This document shows positions 1 to 8,019 of a stretch of 64,000 bases of DNA, piece after piece. The stretch is from assembly GCF_001612785.1 (NCBI RefSeq), contig NZ_BDBC01000008.1:79458-143457 (forward strand). Direction: 5' to 3'. The notes below the pieces were generated by a model. It did no database searches. It saw nothing but the letters and a program-made list of their open reading frames with translations, and had not been told where the DNA came from. The DNA is from Nocardia beijingensis NBRC 16342 (GTDB taxonomy: Bacteria; Actinomycetota; Actinomycetes; Mycobacteriales; Mycobacteriaceae). The translations under genes and the position numbers were made by a program. Each line of letters opens with the position of its first letter. Within the stretch, counting starts at the first letter, position 1.

Positions 1-27
1 GCTGACCGTCGCTACGGCCATACCGGT

Positions 28-59
28 ATGGGACCCCCACGCCCCTTAGGGGGCCCCAT
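28..59. terminator. Hairpin, possible terminator of a gene outside the window
   Basis: An inverted repeat with 11-bp arms (28-38 and 49-59, one mismatch) encloses a 10-nt loop. No T-run follows, which is common for actinobacterial terminators. It lies before the first gene and may end a transcript entering from the left. The function is inferred from structure only. Confidence 0.35.
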
Positions 60-141
60 TCCTCCCCTCATCCTCGAGGATGATCCAACTCGGCACTAAT
101 TACCGACGCGCGCGCCCGTGATTTGCGGAATGCTGGGCGGC

Positions 142-1086
142 ATGATCGAGCTGAAAGGCCTCACCAAGCACTACGGCCAGACCGTAGCGGTGCAGGATCT
201 GACCTTCACCGTTCGGCCCGGGCAGGTGACGGGGTTCCTCGGACCGAACGGCGCGGGCAAATCGACCACCATGCGCATGATCCTCGGGATGGACAAGCCG
301 ACCGCGGGCACCGCCTTGATCAAGGGCAAGCCGTACCGGGAGCTGGACCATCCGCTGCGCACCGTCGGGGCGCTGCTGGACGCCAAGTGGGTGCATCCGA
401 ACCGTTCGGCGCGGGCTCATCTGGAGTGGATGGCCGCCTCCAACGACATCGCGAAATCCCGGGTGGAGGAGGTGCTGCGGCTGGTCGGCCTGTCCGAGGT
501 GGCAGGCAAGTCCGCGGGCGGCTTCTCGCTCGGCATGTCGCAGCGGCTCGGCCTGGCCGGCGCGCTGCTCGGCGACCCGGAGGTGCTGCTGTTCGACGAG
601 CCGGTGAACGGCCTCGATCCGGAGGGCATCCTGTGGATTCGCCGGTTCATGCAGCGGCTGGCCGCCGAGGGGCGCACGGTGCTGGTCTCCAGCCACCTGC
701 TGTCGGAGATGGCGCAGACCGCGGAGCACCTGGTGGTGATCGGGCGCGGCAAGCTGATCTCCGACTCCACCACCCAGGAGTTCATCGAACGCGCGTCGGA
801 ACAGTCGGTCCGGGTGCGCAGCCCGCAGCTCGACCAGCTGCGCAGCATGCTCACCTCCAGCGGCATGACCATCCGCGAGGACGGCGCGAGCGCCGACGGC
901 CCCGCGCTCATGGTGACGGGCGTGTCCAGCGACGCGGTCGGCAAGCTGGCCGGTGAGCACAACATCACGCTGTTCGAGCTGGCCCCGCAGCGCGCGTCGC
1001 TGGAAGAGGCGTTCATGCGGATGACCGGCGGCGCGGTGGAGTACCACGGTGAAGGTTTCGATCAGGTGATGGGAGGTGCGCTCTGA
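142..1086 (+). CDS. ABC transporter ATP-binding protein (BcrA-like export type)
   Basis: This is the nucleotide-binding subunit of an ABC exporter and energises the membrane partner encoded next. The start at 142 (MIELKGLTKHYG) gives 314 aa; upstream in-frame starts at 118 and 130 add only a poor N-terminus. Walker A GPNGAGKST is at residues 34-42, the signature is the divergent SLGMSQ near 129-134, Walker B VLLFDEP is at 148-154, and the switch histidine is in VSSHLLSEM. The Q-loop region (LLDAKWVHP) lacks a clear Gln, as in bacitracin/lantibiotic-type exporters. The stop overlaps the permease start (TGATG), so the two are translationally coupled. The substrate cannot be read from the sequence. 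Confidence 0.9.
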   Translation: MIELKGLTKHYGQTVAVQDLTFTVRPGQVTGFLGPNGAGKSTTMRMILGMDKPTAGTALIKGKPYRELDHPLRTVGALLDAKWVHPNRSARAHLEWMAASNDIAKSRVEEVLRLVGLSEVAGKSAGGFSLGMSQRLGLAGALLGDPEVLLFDEPVNGLDPEGILWIRRFMQRLAAEGRTVLVSSHLLSEMAQTAEHLVVIGRGKLISDSTTQEFIERASEQSVRVRSPQLDQLRSMLTSSGMTIREDGASADGPALMVTGVSSDAVGKLAGEHNITLFELAPQRASLEEAFMRMTGGAVEYHGEGFDQVMGGAL

Positions 1087-1847
1087 TGGGCGTGCTGGCA
1101 GCGGAACGAATCAAGCTCACCTCCACCAGGTCGCCCTGGTGGTGCTCGGCGATCGTCATCGCTCTCGCGCTCGGCATGGCCGCGCTGCTCGCCTCGGTGG
1201 CGCGCGCGTCCTACGGCACGGAAGGCGCGGTCGACCTGACGGTCTCCACCGCGGTGGTCGGGGTCAGCGGCTTCGGCGTCATGGTCCTGATGATCATGGC
1301 TACCCTGTCCGTGACCAGCGAGTATCGCTTCGGCATCATCCGGACGACGTTCCAGGCGACGCCGCATCGGGCGAAGGTCATCCTGACCAAGGCGGGGCTG
1401 GTCAGCGTGTACGGCGCGGTGCTGACCCTGGCCTTGGCGCTGCTCGCCTACGTGGTGGCCAAGGCCATCAGCGGACCGGAGGCGGGGGTGGCGCTCACCC
1501 TGTCCAGCGCGACCGACTGGCGCGAGGTCTACGCCATCCCGATCTACGCGTTCCTGTGCGTGCTGCTCGCGGTCGGCGTCGGCGTGCTGGTGCGGCAGTC
1601 CGCCGCGGCGATCTCGCTGATCGTGCTGTGGCCGCTGCTCATCGAGGGGCTGCTCGGCGCGTTCGGCAGCTTCGGGCGCAACGTCACCCCGTTCCTGCCT
1701 TTCGCGAACGCGAACCGTTTCATGAGCGCGTCGCCGTCCACGGCCAACTGGCATTGGGGGCCGTGGGGCAGCCTGTTGTACTTCACCGTCTTCGTCGCGA
1801 TCGTCTTCGGCGCGTCCCTGGTCGTGGTGAACCAGCGCGACGCTTGA
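1086..1847 (+). CDS. ABC transporter permease
   Basis: A 253-aa integral membrane protein with about six hydrophobic segments, starting one base inside the ATPase stop codon. The N-terminal GVLAAERIKLTSTRSPWW and the later SEYRFGIIRTTFQATPHR segment are typical of ABC-2-type permeases in which a cytoplasmic loop docks on the ATPase. It forms the membrane part of the exporter with the preceding gene. A hairpin just downstream suggests a two-gene operon. The substrate is unknown; antibiotic or peptide export is only a family-level guess. Confidence 0.85.
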   Translation: MGVLAAERIKLTSTRSPWWCSAIVIALALGMAALLASVARASYGTEGAVDLTVSTAVVGVSGFGVMVLMIMATLSVTSEYRFGIIRTTFQATPHRAKVILTKAGLVSVYGAVLTLALALLAYVVAKAISGPEAGVALTLSSATDWREVYAIPIYAFLCVLLAVGVGVLVRQSAAAISLIVLWPLLIEGLLGAFGSFGRNVTPFLPFANANRFMSASPSTANWHWGPWGSLLYFTVFVAIVFGASLVVVNQRDA

Positions 1848-1854
1848 GGCGAGT

Positions 1855-1903
1855 CCCCCTGACGACCCGAGTCGCCCTCCCTCGCCACTCGGGTTGACGG
1901 GGG
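1855..1903 (+). terminator. Hairpin terminator after the ABC operon
   Basis: ACCCGAGT (1865-1872) pairs with ACTCGGGT (1887-1894). After a small internal loop, CCCCC (1855-1859) pairs with GGGGG (1899-1903). The structure begins 8 nt after the permease stop and has no T-tract. It is probably the end of the ABC transcript. Confidence 0.5.
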
Positions 1904-2146
1904 CGCCGACCTTGTCGGGAGGTCCGGCGCTCCCGCCACCGCCCGTCACTGCCCGGCGGACGGTGCCATGATCGGCCCGGTGCGACTGCTCGCGCCGGGC
2001 CGATCTGCGTGTGAACATCGAGGAAACTATGCCGCTTGCCGCTTCCGAGACCCCTTCTCGCCCGAGTAGCGTCGGTGCAGCAACCAGCTCGTTATCCATC
2101 GCCGGGCCCGACGATGTGCTCGCTGAGGTTCGCAGCGGAGGTGCGC

Positions 2147-3121
2147 ATGGTGTTGATCGGTGACCTGCCGACGTCGGATCGGCTGAGATACCCTCTGGGC
2201 GTGAGTGAAACACCTTCCGGCGGCGCCGAGCCGGGGCCGGGGCCGGAGGCCGATGGAGGCGTACCGCCCGAGGTGGTCATTCCGTTGGAGCCGTCCGATG
2301 CGGAAGACGCTCCCCGCCGTTCCGCCGCATTTCGCCGCGGTCAGATATCCGCGCTGGTGAGCGCGGCGAATCAACGGGCGGATCTGATCGGCGTGCTGCG
2401 GAAGGCGCGTCAGCAGCTGCCGGGTGACCCCGCTTTCGGCGACCCGCTGTCGGTTTCCGGGCCTGGCGGCGCGCGAGCGGTCGCCCGCGCGGCGGACAAA
2501 CTGGTCGGCGACTCCCCGAGCGCCGCGCGCGAGATCGGCTTCGGCGCCTTGCAGGTCTGGCAGGCCGCCCTGGAGCGGATGGGACGCGGCAAAGGTAGCC
2601 AAGAAGTAACTGTCATGTTCACCGACCTGGTGGCCTTCTCGCGCTGGTCGCTGTCGGCCGGTGACGAGGCCACCCTCGAACTGTTGCGCAAGGTCGCCAA
2701 GGCCATCGAACCGCCGATCGCCGAGCGCGGCGGACATGTGGTCAAGCGCATGGGTGACGGCTTGATGGCGGTGTTCCCCTCGGCCGACCGGGCGGTGCGC
2801 GCCGCCGTGAGCGGCAAGCGCAATCTGGCCGACGTGCGGGTGCGCGGCTACACCCCGCAGATGCGGATCGGTTTGCACACCGGTTCCCCGCGCGAGATCG
2901 GAGGCGACTGGCTCGGGGTGGACGTCACCATCGCGGCCAGGGTCATGGAAGCGGGCGGCAACGGCAACACCATGCTCTCGGAGTCCACGTTGCAGGCGTT
3001 GCGGCCGGAGACGCTGGCGGAACTGGGCCTGGCGGTCAAGCAGTACCGGCGCAGCTTCTTCGCCGCTCCCCTCAACGGCGTCCCCGACGACCTGCGCATC
3101 TTCCGGTTGTCGAAGGGCTGA
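2147..3121 (+). CDS. Class III adenylate/guanylate cyclase domain protein
   Basis: Predicted soluble nucleotide cyclase making cAMP or cGMP. The ATG at 2147 is preceded by GGAGGT (2137-2142), giving 324 aa; a GTG at 2201 is the alternative. The N-terminal ~150 residues include a Pro/Gly/Glu-rich stretch and a small helical region. The C-terminal half is the catalytic domain, with metal-binding aspartates in VMFTDLVAFS and MGDGLMAVF. In the segment that normally reads N-x-A-A-R the sequence is TIAAR, so the transition-state Asn appears replaced by Thr while the Arg is kept. Activity is therefore uncertain. Gene start and exact family are less sure than the domain call. Confidence 0.8.
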   Translation: MVLIGDLPTSDRLRYPLGVSETPSGGAEPGPGPEADGGVPPEVVIPLEPSDAEDAPRRSAAFRRGQISALVSAANQRADLIGVLRKARQQLPGDPAFGDPLSVSGPGGARAVARAADKLVGDSPSAAREIGFGALQVWQAALERMGRGKGSQEVTVMFTDLVAFSRWSLSAGDEATLELLRKVAKAIEPPIAERGGHVVKRMGDGLMAVFPSADRAVRAAVSGKRNLADVRVRGYTPQMRIGLHTGSPREIGGDWLGVDVTIAARVMEAGGNGNTMLSESTLQALRPETLAELGLAVKQYRRSFFAAPLNGVPDDLRIFRLSKG

Positions 3122-3139
3122 GCGGCTGCCTCGTCCGGT

Positions 3140-3298
3140 CTAGCCGAGCCACCAGGCCAGCGCGCCGCCCGCCGCGAGGGCGGCGCAGACGGCGAGCGCG
3201 ATGGACAGCGGCCTGGCCGTCTTCCAGGTGGTGTAGACGCCGCCGAGCAGGAAGCCCGACAGGGCGAACAGAACTATCACGGTGACGTCGCTGGACAC
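3140..3298 (-). CDS. Small two-helix membrane protein
   Basis: A 52-aa protein starting at GTG 3298 (SSDVTVIVLFALSGFLLGGV), with a second hydrophobic segment (ALAVCAALAAGGALAWWLG) at its C-terminus. An upstream in-frame start at 3355 would add 19 residues with no hydrophobic character. It converges on the cyclase gene, with 18 nt between stop codons. Similar short membrane proteins occur in related actinomycetes, but I know of no function. Confidence 0.6.
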   Translation of the reverse strand: MSSDVTVIVLFALSGFLLGGVYTTWKTARPLSIALAVCAALAAGGALAWWLG

Positions 3299-3478
3299 GG
3301 TGCCATCTTGCTCCAGTCCGCTCGATCGCCCGGCGGCCGGGGCGGGCAGCCGCAATTAACAATCACGCATGCTTGCTTTTTTCTGTCCTAGGTGTGATGC
3401 TGGTCGCGGAACGCGGACTTCACGGGTGCGGCATGCGGCCCATCCTGACGGTTCGCCGCACAGGAGGCATTCCCGCTG

Positions 3479-5194
3479 ATGAGTATGCTGGCCGCCGACC
3501 CGGACGTGCTCCGCATCGGCAACTGTTCCGGCTTCTACGGCGATCGGCTCGGCGCCATGCGCGAGATGCTGGAAGGCGGACAGCTCGACGTCCTCACCGG
3601 CGACTATCTCGCCGAACTCACCATGCTGATCCTCGGCCGGGACCGGATGAAGGATCCGGACCTCGGCTACGCCAAGACCTTCGTCAAGCAGATCGAGGAC
3701 TGCCTCGGCCTCGCGCTCGAACGCAACGTGCGCATCGTGGCGAACGCGGGCGGCCTGAACCCGGCCGGTCTGGCGCAGCGTTTGCGCAAGGTCGCCGCCG
3801 ACCTCGGACTGGACGCCAAGATCGCGCACGTCGAGGGCGACGACCTGGTGGCGCGCGCCGGTGACCTCGGCTTCGGCGCGCCGCTGACCGCCAACGCCTA
3901 CCTCGGCGCGTGGGGCATCGTCGAATGCCTGAACGCGGGCGCGGACATCGTGGTCACCGGCCGGGTCACCGACGCGTCGGTGATCGTCGGCCCGGCCGCC
4001 GCGCACTTCGGCTGGGGCCGGACCGATTACGACCGCCTGGCCGGCGCGGTGGTGGCCGGGCACGTCATCGAGTGCGGCACCCAGGCCACCGGCGGCAACT
4101 ACGCCTTCTTCACCGAACTCGCCGATCTGGGCAGGCCGGGCTTCCCGATCGCGGAGATCCGCGCCGACGGCGGCAGCGTCATCACCAAGCACGCCGGCAC
4201 CGGCGGCGCGGTCACCGTCGACACGGTCGAAGCCCAGCTCATGTACGAGATCCAGGGGGCGCGCTACGCCGGGCCCGACGTCACCGCCCGCCTGGACACC
4301 ATCCGGCTCGACCAGGACGGCCCCGACCGGGTGCGGATCAGCGGCGTCACCGGTGAGGCCCCGCCGCCCCGGCTCAAGGTCTCGCTGAACACCCTCGGCG
4401 GTTTCCGCAACGAGATGGAATTCGTGCTCACCGGTCTGGACATCGAAGCGAAAGCGGAACTGGCGCAGCGGCAGCTGGAGTCCTGGTTGCAGGCTCGCCC
4501 CGCCGAGCTGACCTGGACTCTGGCCCGTCTGGACCGGCCGGACGCCGAAACCGAGGAGCAGGCCAGCGCGCTGCTGCGCTGCGTGGTCCGCGACCAGGAC
4601 CCGAACAAGGTCGGGCGCGCGTTCTCCAATGTCGCGGTGGAGCTGGCGCTGGCCAGCTACCCGGGATGCAGCTTCACCACCTTGCCCGGCAACGGTTCGC
4701 CCTATGGCGTGTTCACGCCGGGATTCGTCGACGCCGCCGAAGTGCCGCACACGGCGGTGCTGCCGGACGGCGCTCGCGTCGAGATCGCCCCGGCGACGGA
4801 GACGGCCGAACTCGCCGCGGTCGCCGAGCCGCCCGCCCCGGAACCGCTGCCCGACGGGGAGACCCGACGCGCGCCGCTGGGAACCGTCGCGCTGGCCCGC
4901 AGCGGCGACAAGGGCGGCGACGCGAACGTCGGCGTGTGGGTGCGCACCGACGAGCAATGGCGCTGGCTGGTGCACACGCTCACCGTCGAGCGCGTCAAAG
5001 AACTGCTGCCGGAAGCGTCTTCGCTGACCGTCACCCGGCACGTCCTGCCCAATCTGCGGGCGCTGAACTTCATCATCGAAGGCTTGCTCGGTCAGGGCGT
5101 GGCGTATCAGGCCCGCTTCGATCCGCAGGCCAAGGGACTCGGCGAATGGCTGCGGTCTCGTCACCTCGACATTCCAGTGGAGCTGTTCGCATGA
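3479..5194 (+). CDS. AtuA-like acyclic terpene utilisation family protein (DUF1446), Rv0976c type
   Basis: A 571-aa cytoplasmic protein of the AtuA/DUF1446 family. The first ~450 residues form the AtuA domain (start RIGNCSGFYGDR; inner NAGGLNPAG). From about residue 460 there is a DUF4387-like C-terminal part with GTVALARSGDKGGDANVG. In Pseudomonas, AtuA belongs to the citronellol/geraniol catabolic cluster, but its reaction is not settled. AGGAGG lies at 3462-3467, 11 nt before the ATG. It is the first gene of a six-gene catabolic operon in the same order as M. tuberculosis Rv0976c-Rv0971c (from memory). A 12-bp inverted repeat spans its stop codon. Confidence 0.85.
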   Translation: MSMLAADPDVLRIGNCSGFYGDRLGAMREMLEGGQLDVLTGDYLAELTMLILGRDRMKDPDLGYAKTFVKQIEDCLGLALERNVRIVANAGGLNPAGLAQRLRKVAADLGLDAKIAHVEGDDLVARAGDLGFGAPLTANAYLGAWGIVECLNAGADIVVTGRVTDASVIVGPAAAHFGWGRTDYDRLAGAVVAGHVIECGTQATGGNYAFFTELADLGRPGFPIAEIRADGGSVITKHAGTGGAVTVDTVEAQLMYEIQGARYAGPDVTARLDTIRLDQDGPDRVRISGVTGEAPPPRLKVSLNTLGGFRNEMEFVLTGLDIEAKAELAQRQLESWLQARPAELTWTLARLDRPDAETEEQASALLRCVVRDQDPNKVGRAFSNVAVELALASYPGCSFTTLPGNGSPYGVFTPGFVDAAEVPHTAVLPDGARVEIAPATETAELAAVAEPPAPEPLPDGETRRAPLGTVALARSGDKGGDANVGVWVRTDEQWRWLVHTLTVERVKELLPEASSLTVTRHVLPNLRALNFIIEGLLGQGVAYQARFDPQAKGLGEWLRSRHLDIPVELFA

Positions 5195-5251
5195 CCGGTC
5201 AGGCCCGGAGGCGGCAGCTCGCGTCACCACGCAGGGCCCCCGGTCATGCGA
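5187..5251 (+). repeat. Intercistronic 12-bp perfect inverted repeat
   Basis: TCGCATGACCGG (5187-5198) and CCGGTCATGCGA (5240-5251) are perfect inverted copies separated by 41 nt. The first arm contains the stop codon of the AtuA-like gene. The second ends 13 nt before the fadE13 start and borders its AAAGGA ribosome-binding site. An inner GGCCC/GGGCC pair can extend the stem. It could attenuate or stabilise the downstream mRNA; this is inference. Confidence 0.55.
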
Positions 5252-5264
5252 GAAAGGACACCGC

Positions 5265-6416
5265 ATGACGAAGCTCTGGGAAACGCCGGAACGACGCGCG
5301 TTGCGTTCCACGGTACGTGGATTCGTGGAACGCGAGATCCTGCCGTACCTGGACGGCTGGGAGCGCGCCGGGGAGATCCCGCGCGAACTGCACAAGAAGG
5401 CGGGCGCGCTCGGCCTGCTCGGCGTGCAGTTCCCGGAATCCGCCGGCGGTTCCGGCGGCGACGGCGTGGACGCGATGATCGTCTGCGAGGAGATGCACCA
5501 GGCCGGTGCGTCCGGCGGATTGTTCGCCTCCCTGTTCACCTGCGGCATCTCCGTGCCGCACATCATCGCCTCCGGCGACGCCGAGCAGATCGAGCGCTGG
5601 GTGAAGCCGACGCTGGCGGGGGAGAAGATCGGTTCGCTCGCGATCACCGAACCCGGCGGCGGCTCCGACGTCGGGCACCTCACCACCACCGCGCGCCGCG
5701 ATGGCGACCACTACATCGTCAACGGGGCCAAGACCTACATCACCTCCGGTGTCCGCGCCGACTTCGTGGTCACCGCGGTGCGCACCGGAGGGCCCGGCTC
5801 CGGCGGCATCTCGCTGCTCATCGTGGACAAGAACACGCCCGGCTTCACGGTCAGCCGCAAGCTGGACAAGATGGGCTGGCTGGCCTCCGACACCGCCGAG
5901 CTGTCCTACGTCGACGTCCGGGTGCCGGTGGAGAACCTGGTCGGCCCGGAGAACTCCGGCTTCTACCAGATCGCGGGCGCGTTCGTCAGCGAGCGCGTCG
6001 GCCTCGCGGTGCAGGCGTATTCCAGCGCGCAGCGCTGCCTCGACCTGACCCTGGAGTGGGTGCGCAACCGCGAGACCTTCGGCCGCCCGCTGATCAGCAG
6101 GCAGGCGGTGCAGAACACGGTCACCGAGATGGCGCGGCGCATCGACGTCGCCCGCGTCTACACCCGTGACGTGGTGCAGCGCAGCGCCGAAGGCGAGACC
6201 GACCTGATCGCCGAGGTGTGCTTCGCGAAGAACACCGCGGTGGAAGCGGGCGAGTGGGTCGCCAACCAGGCCGTCCAGCTCTTCGGCGGCCTCGGCTACA
6301 TGCGCGAATCCGAGATCGAGCGCCAATACCGTGACATGCGCATCCTCGGCATCGGCGGCGGCACGACCGAAATCCTGACCGGACTGGCGGCGAAACGATT
6401 GGGGTACCAGTCATGA
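5265..6416 (+). CDS. fadE13: Acyl-CoA dehydrogenase (FadE13/AtuD-like)
   Basis: A 383-aa flavoprotein that forms the alpha,beta double bond of an acyl-CoA. The family signature SLAITEPGGGSDVG and the C-terminal FGGLGYMRESEIERQYRD are clear. The usual Glu of the C-terminal catalytic motif is replaced by Gly (ILGIGGGTTEI). A Glu in SERVGLA sits where isovaleryl-CoA dehydrogenase carries its catalytic base, which points to branched acyl-CoAs. The RBS AAAGGA precedes the ATG. The stop overlaps the next start as ATGA. By position it matches M. tuberculosis fadE13, and by cluster content AtuD/LiuA. Confidence 0.88.
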   Translation: MTKLWETPERRALRSTVRGFVEREILPYLDGWERAGEIPRELHKKAGALGLLGVQFPESAGGSGGDGVDAMIVCEEMHQAGASGGLFASLFTCGISVPHIIASGDAEQIERWVKPTLAGEKIGSLAITEPGGGSDVGHLTTTARRDGDHYIVNGAKTYITSGVRADFVVTAVRTGGPGSGGISLLIVDKNTPGFTVSRKLDKMGWLASDTAELSYVDVRVPVENLVGPENSGFYQIAGAFVSERVGLAVQAYSSAQRCLDLTLEWVRNRETFGRPLISRQAVQNTVTEMARRIDVARVYTRDVVQRSAEGETDLIAEVCFAKNTAVEAGEWVANQAVQLFGGLGYMRESEIERQYRDMRILGIGGGTTEILTGLAAKRLGYQS

Positions 6417-8011
6417 CCATTCTGCGCAGCGCCTTGGACACCGCGGCGCCCGAATACGAGGCGGCGGCCGACGCCATGACGGCCAAGCTCGCCGAGGTCG
6501 AGGCGGAGTTCGCCAAGGCGATCGCGGGCGGCGGGCCGGACAAGCTGGCCCGGCATCGCAAGCGCGGCAAGCTGACCGCACGCGAGCGCATCGAACTGCT
6601 CGTCGACGAGGACTCGCCGTTCCTGGAACTGTGCCCGCTGGCGGGCTGGGGCAGCGAGTTCCACGTCGGCGGCAGCACCATCGCGGGCATCGGCATCGTG
6701 GAGGGCGTCGAGTGCATGATCGTCGCGCCGGACCCGACCGTGCGCGGCGGCACCTCCAACCCGTGGACGCTGCGCAAGACGTTGCGGATCAACGACATCG
6801 TGCGGGAGAACCGGTTGCCGGTGATCTCGCTGGTGGAATCCGGCGGCGCGGATCTGCCCACGCAGAAGGAGGTCTTCGTCCCCGGCGGCCGGATGTTCCG
6901 CGACCTCACCCAGGCGTCGGCGGCGGGCATTCCGACCATCGCTCTGGTGTTCGGCAACTCCACCGCGGGCGGTGCGTACATCCCCGGCATGTCCGATCAC
7001 GTGGTGATGATCAAGGAGCGCTCCAAGGTGTTCCTCGGCGGACCGCCGCTGGTCAAGATGGCCACCGGTGAGGAGTCCGACGACGAATCGCTCGGCGGCG
7101 CCGACATGCACGCGCGGGTCTCCGGCCTCGCGGACTACTACGCCGTGGACGAGCAGGACGCGATCCGCATCGGCCGCTCCATCGTCAAGCGGCTGAACTG
7201 GCGTAAACAGGGTCCCGCTCCGCGCGCCGAGGTGATCGAGCCGCTCTACGATCCGGAGGATCTGCTCGGCATCGTGCCGTCGGACCTGAAGATCCCGTTC
7301 GATCCGCGCGAGGTGATCGCGCGCATCGTGGACGGTTCCGACTTCGACGAGTTCAAGCCGCTGTACGGCAGCAGCCTGGTCACCGGATGGGCGGAGCTGC
7401 ACGGATATCCGATCGGCATCCTGGCCAACGCGCGCGGCGTGCTGTTCTCCGAGGAGTCGCAGAAGGCCACCCAGTTCATCCAGCTGGCGAACAAGACCGA
7501 CACCCCACTGCTGTTCCTGCACAACACCACCGGCTACATGGTGGGCAAGGAGTACGAGCAGAAGGGCATCATCAAGCACGGCGCGATGATGATCAACGCG
7601 GTCTCCAATTCCAAGGTGCCGCACATCTCGGTGCTGATGGGCGCTTCCTACGGCGCGGGCCACTACGGCATGTGCGGCCGGGCTTACGACCCGCGCTTCG
7701 TGTTCGCGTGGCCGAGCGCGAAATCCGCCGTCATGGGCGGGGCGCAGCTGGCGGGCGTCATCTCCATCGTCGGCCGGGCCGCCGCCGAGGCGAAGGGCCT
7801 ACCGTTCGACGAAGAGGCCGACGCCGGGATGCGCGCCATGGTCGAGGCGCAGATCGAGGCCGAATCGCTGGCGATGTTCATGTCCGGGCGGCTCTACGAC
7901 GACGGCGTCATCGACCCGCGCGACACCCGCACCGTGTTGGGAATGTCCCTTTCAGCCATTCACAACGCCCCGATCAAAGGCGCCGACGGCTTCGGCGTCT
8001 TCCGAATGTGA
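6413..8011 (+). CDS. accD2: Acyl-CoA carboxylase beta subunit (carboxyltransferase, AccD2-type)
   Basis: A 532-aa carboxyltransferase that moves CO2 from carboxybiotin to an acyl-CoA, working with the biotinylated alpha subunit encoded next. Length and motifs fit the methylcrotonyl/geranyl-CoA carboxylase beta family: RHRKRGKLTARERI near the N-terminus, GNSTAGGAYIPGMSD, and the C-terminal half with GASYGAGHYGMCGRAYDPRF. The ATG lies in a 4-nt overlap with the fadE13 stop. The substrate could be 3-methylcrotonyl-CoA (leucine) or a longer isoprenoid acyl-CoA; sequence alone does not decide. Confidence 0.9.
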   Translation: MTILRSALDTAAPEYEAAADAMTAKLAEVEAEFAKAIAGGGPDKLARHRKRGKLTARERIELLVDEDSPFLELCPLAGWGSEFHVGGSTIAGIGIVEGVECMIVAPDPTVRGGTSNPWTLRKTLRINDIVRENRLPVISLVESGGADLPTQKEVFVPGGRMFRDLTQASAAGIPTIALVFGNSTAGGAYIPGMSDHVVMIKERSKVFLGGPPLVKMATGEESDDESLGGADMHARVSGLADYYAVDEQDAIRIGRSIVKRLNWRKQGPAPRAEVIEPLYDPEDLLGIVPSDLKIPFDPREVIARIVDGSDFDEFKPLYGSSLVTGWAELHGYPIGILANARGVLFSEESQKATQFIQLANKTDTPLLFLHNTTGYMVGKEYEQKGIIKHGAMMINAVSNSKVPHISVLMGASYGAGHYGMCGRAYDPRFVFAWPSAKSAVMGGAQLAGVISIVGRAAAEAKGLPFDEEADAGMRAMVEAQIEAESLAMFMSGRLYDDGVIDPRDTRTVLGMSLSAIHNAPIKGADGFGVFRM

Positions 8012-8019
8012 GGCCGCGG

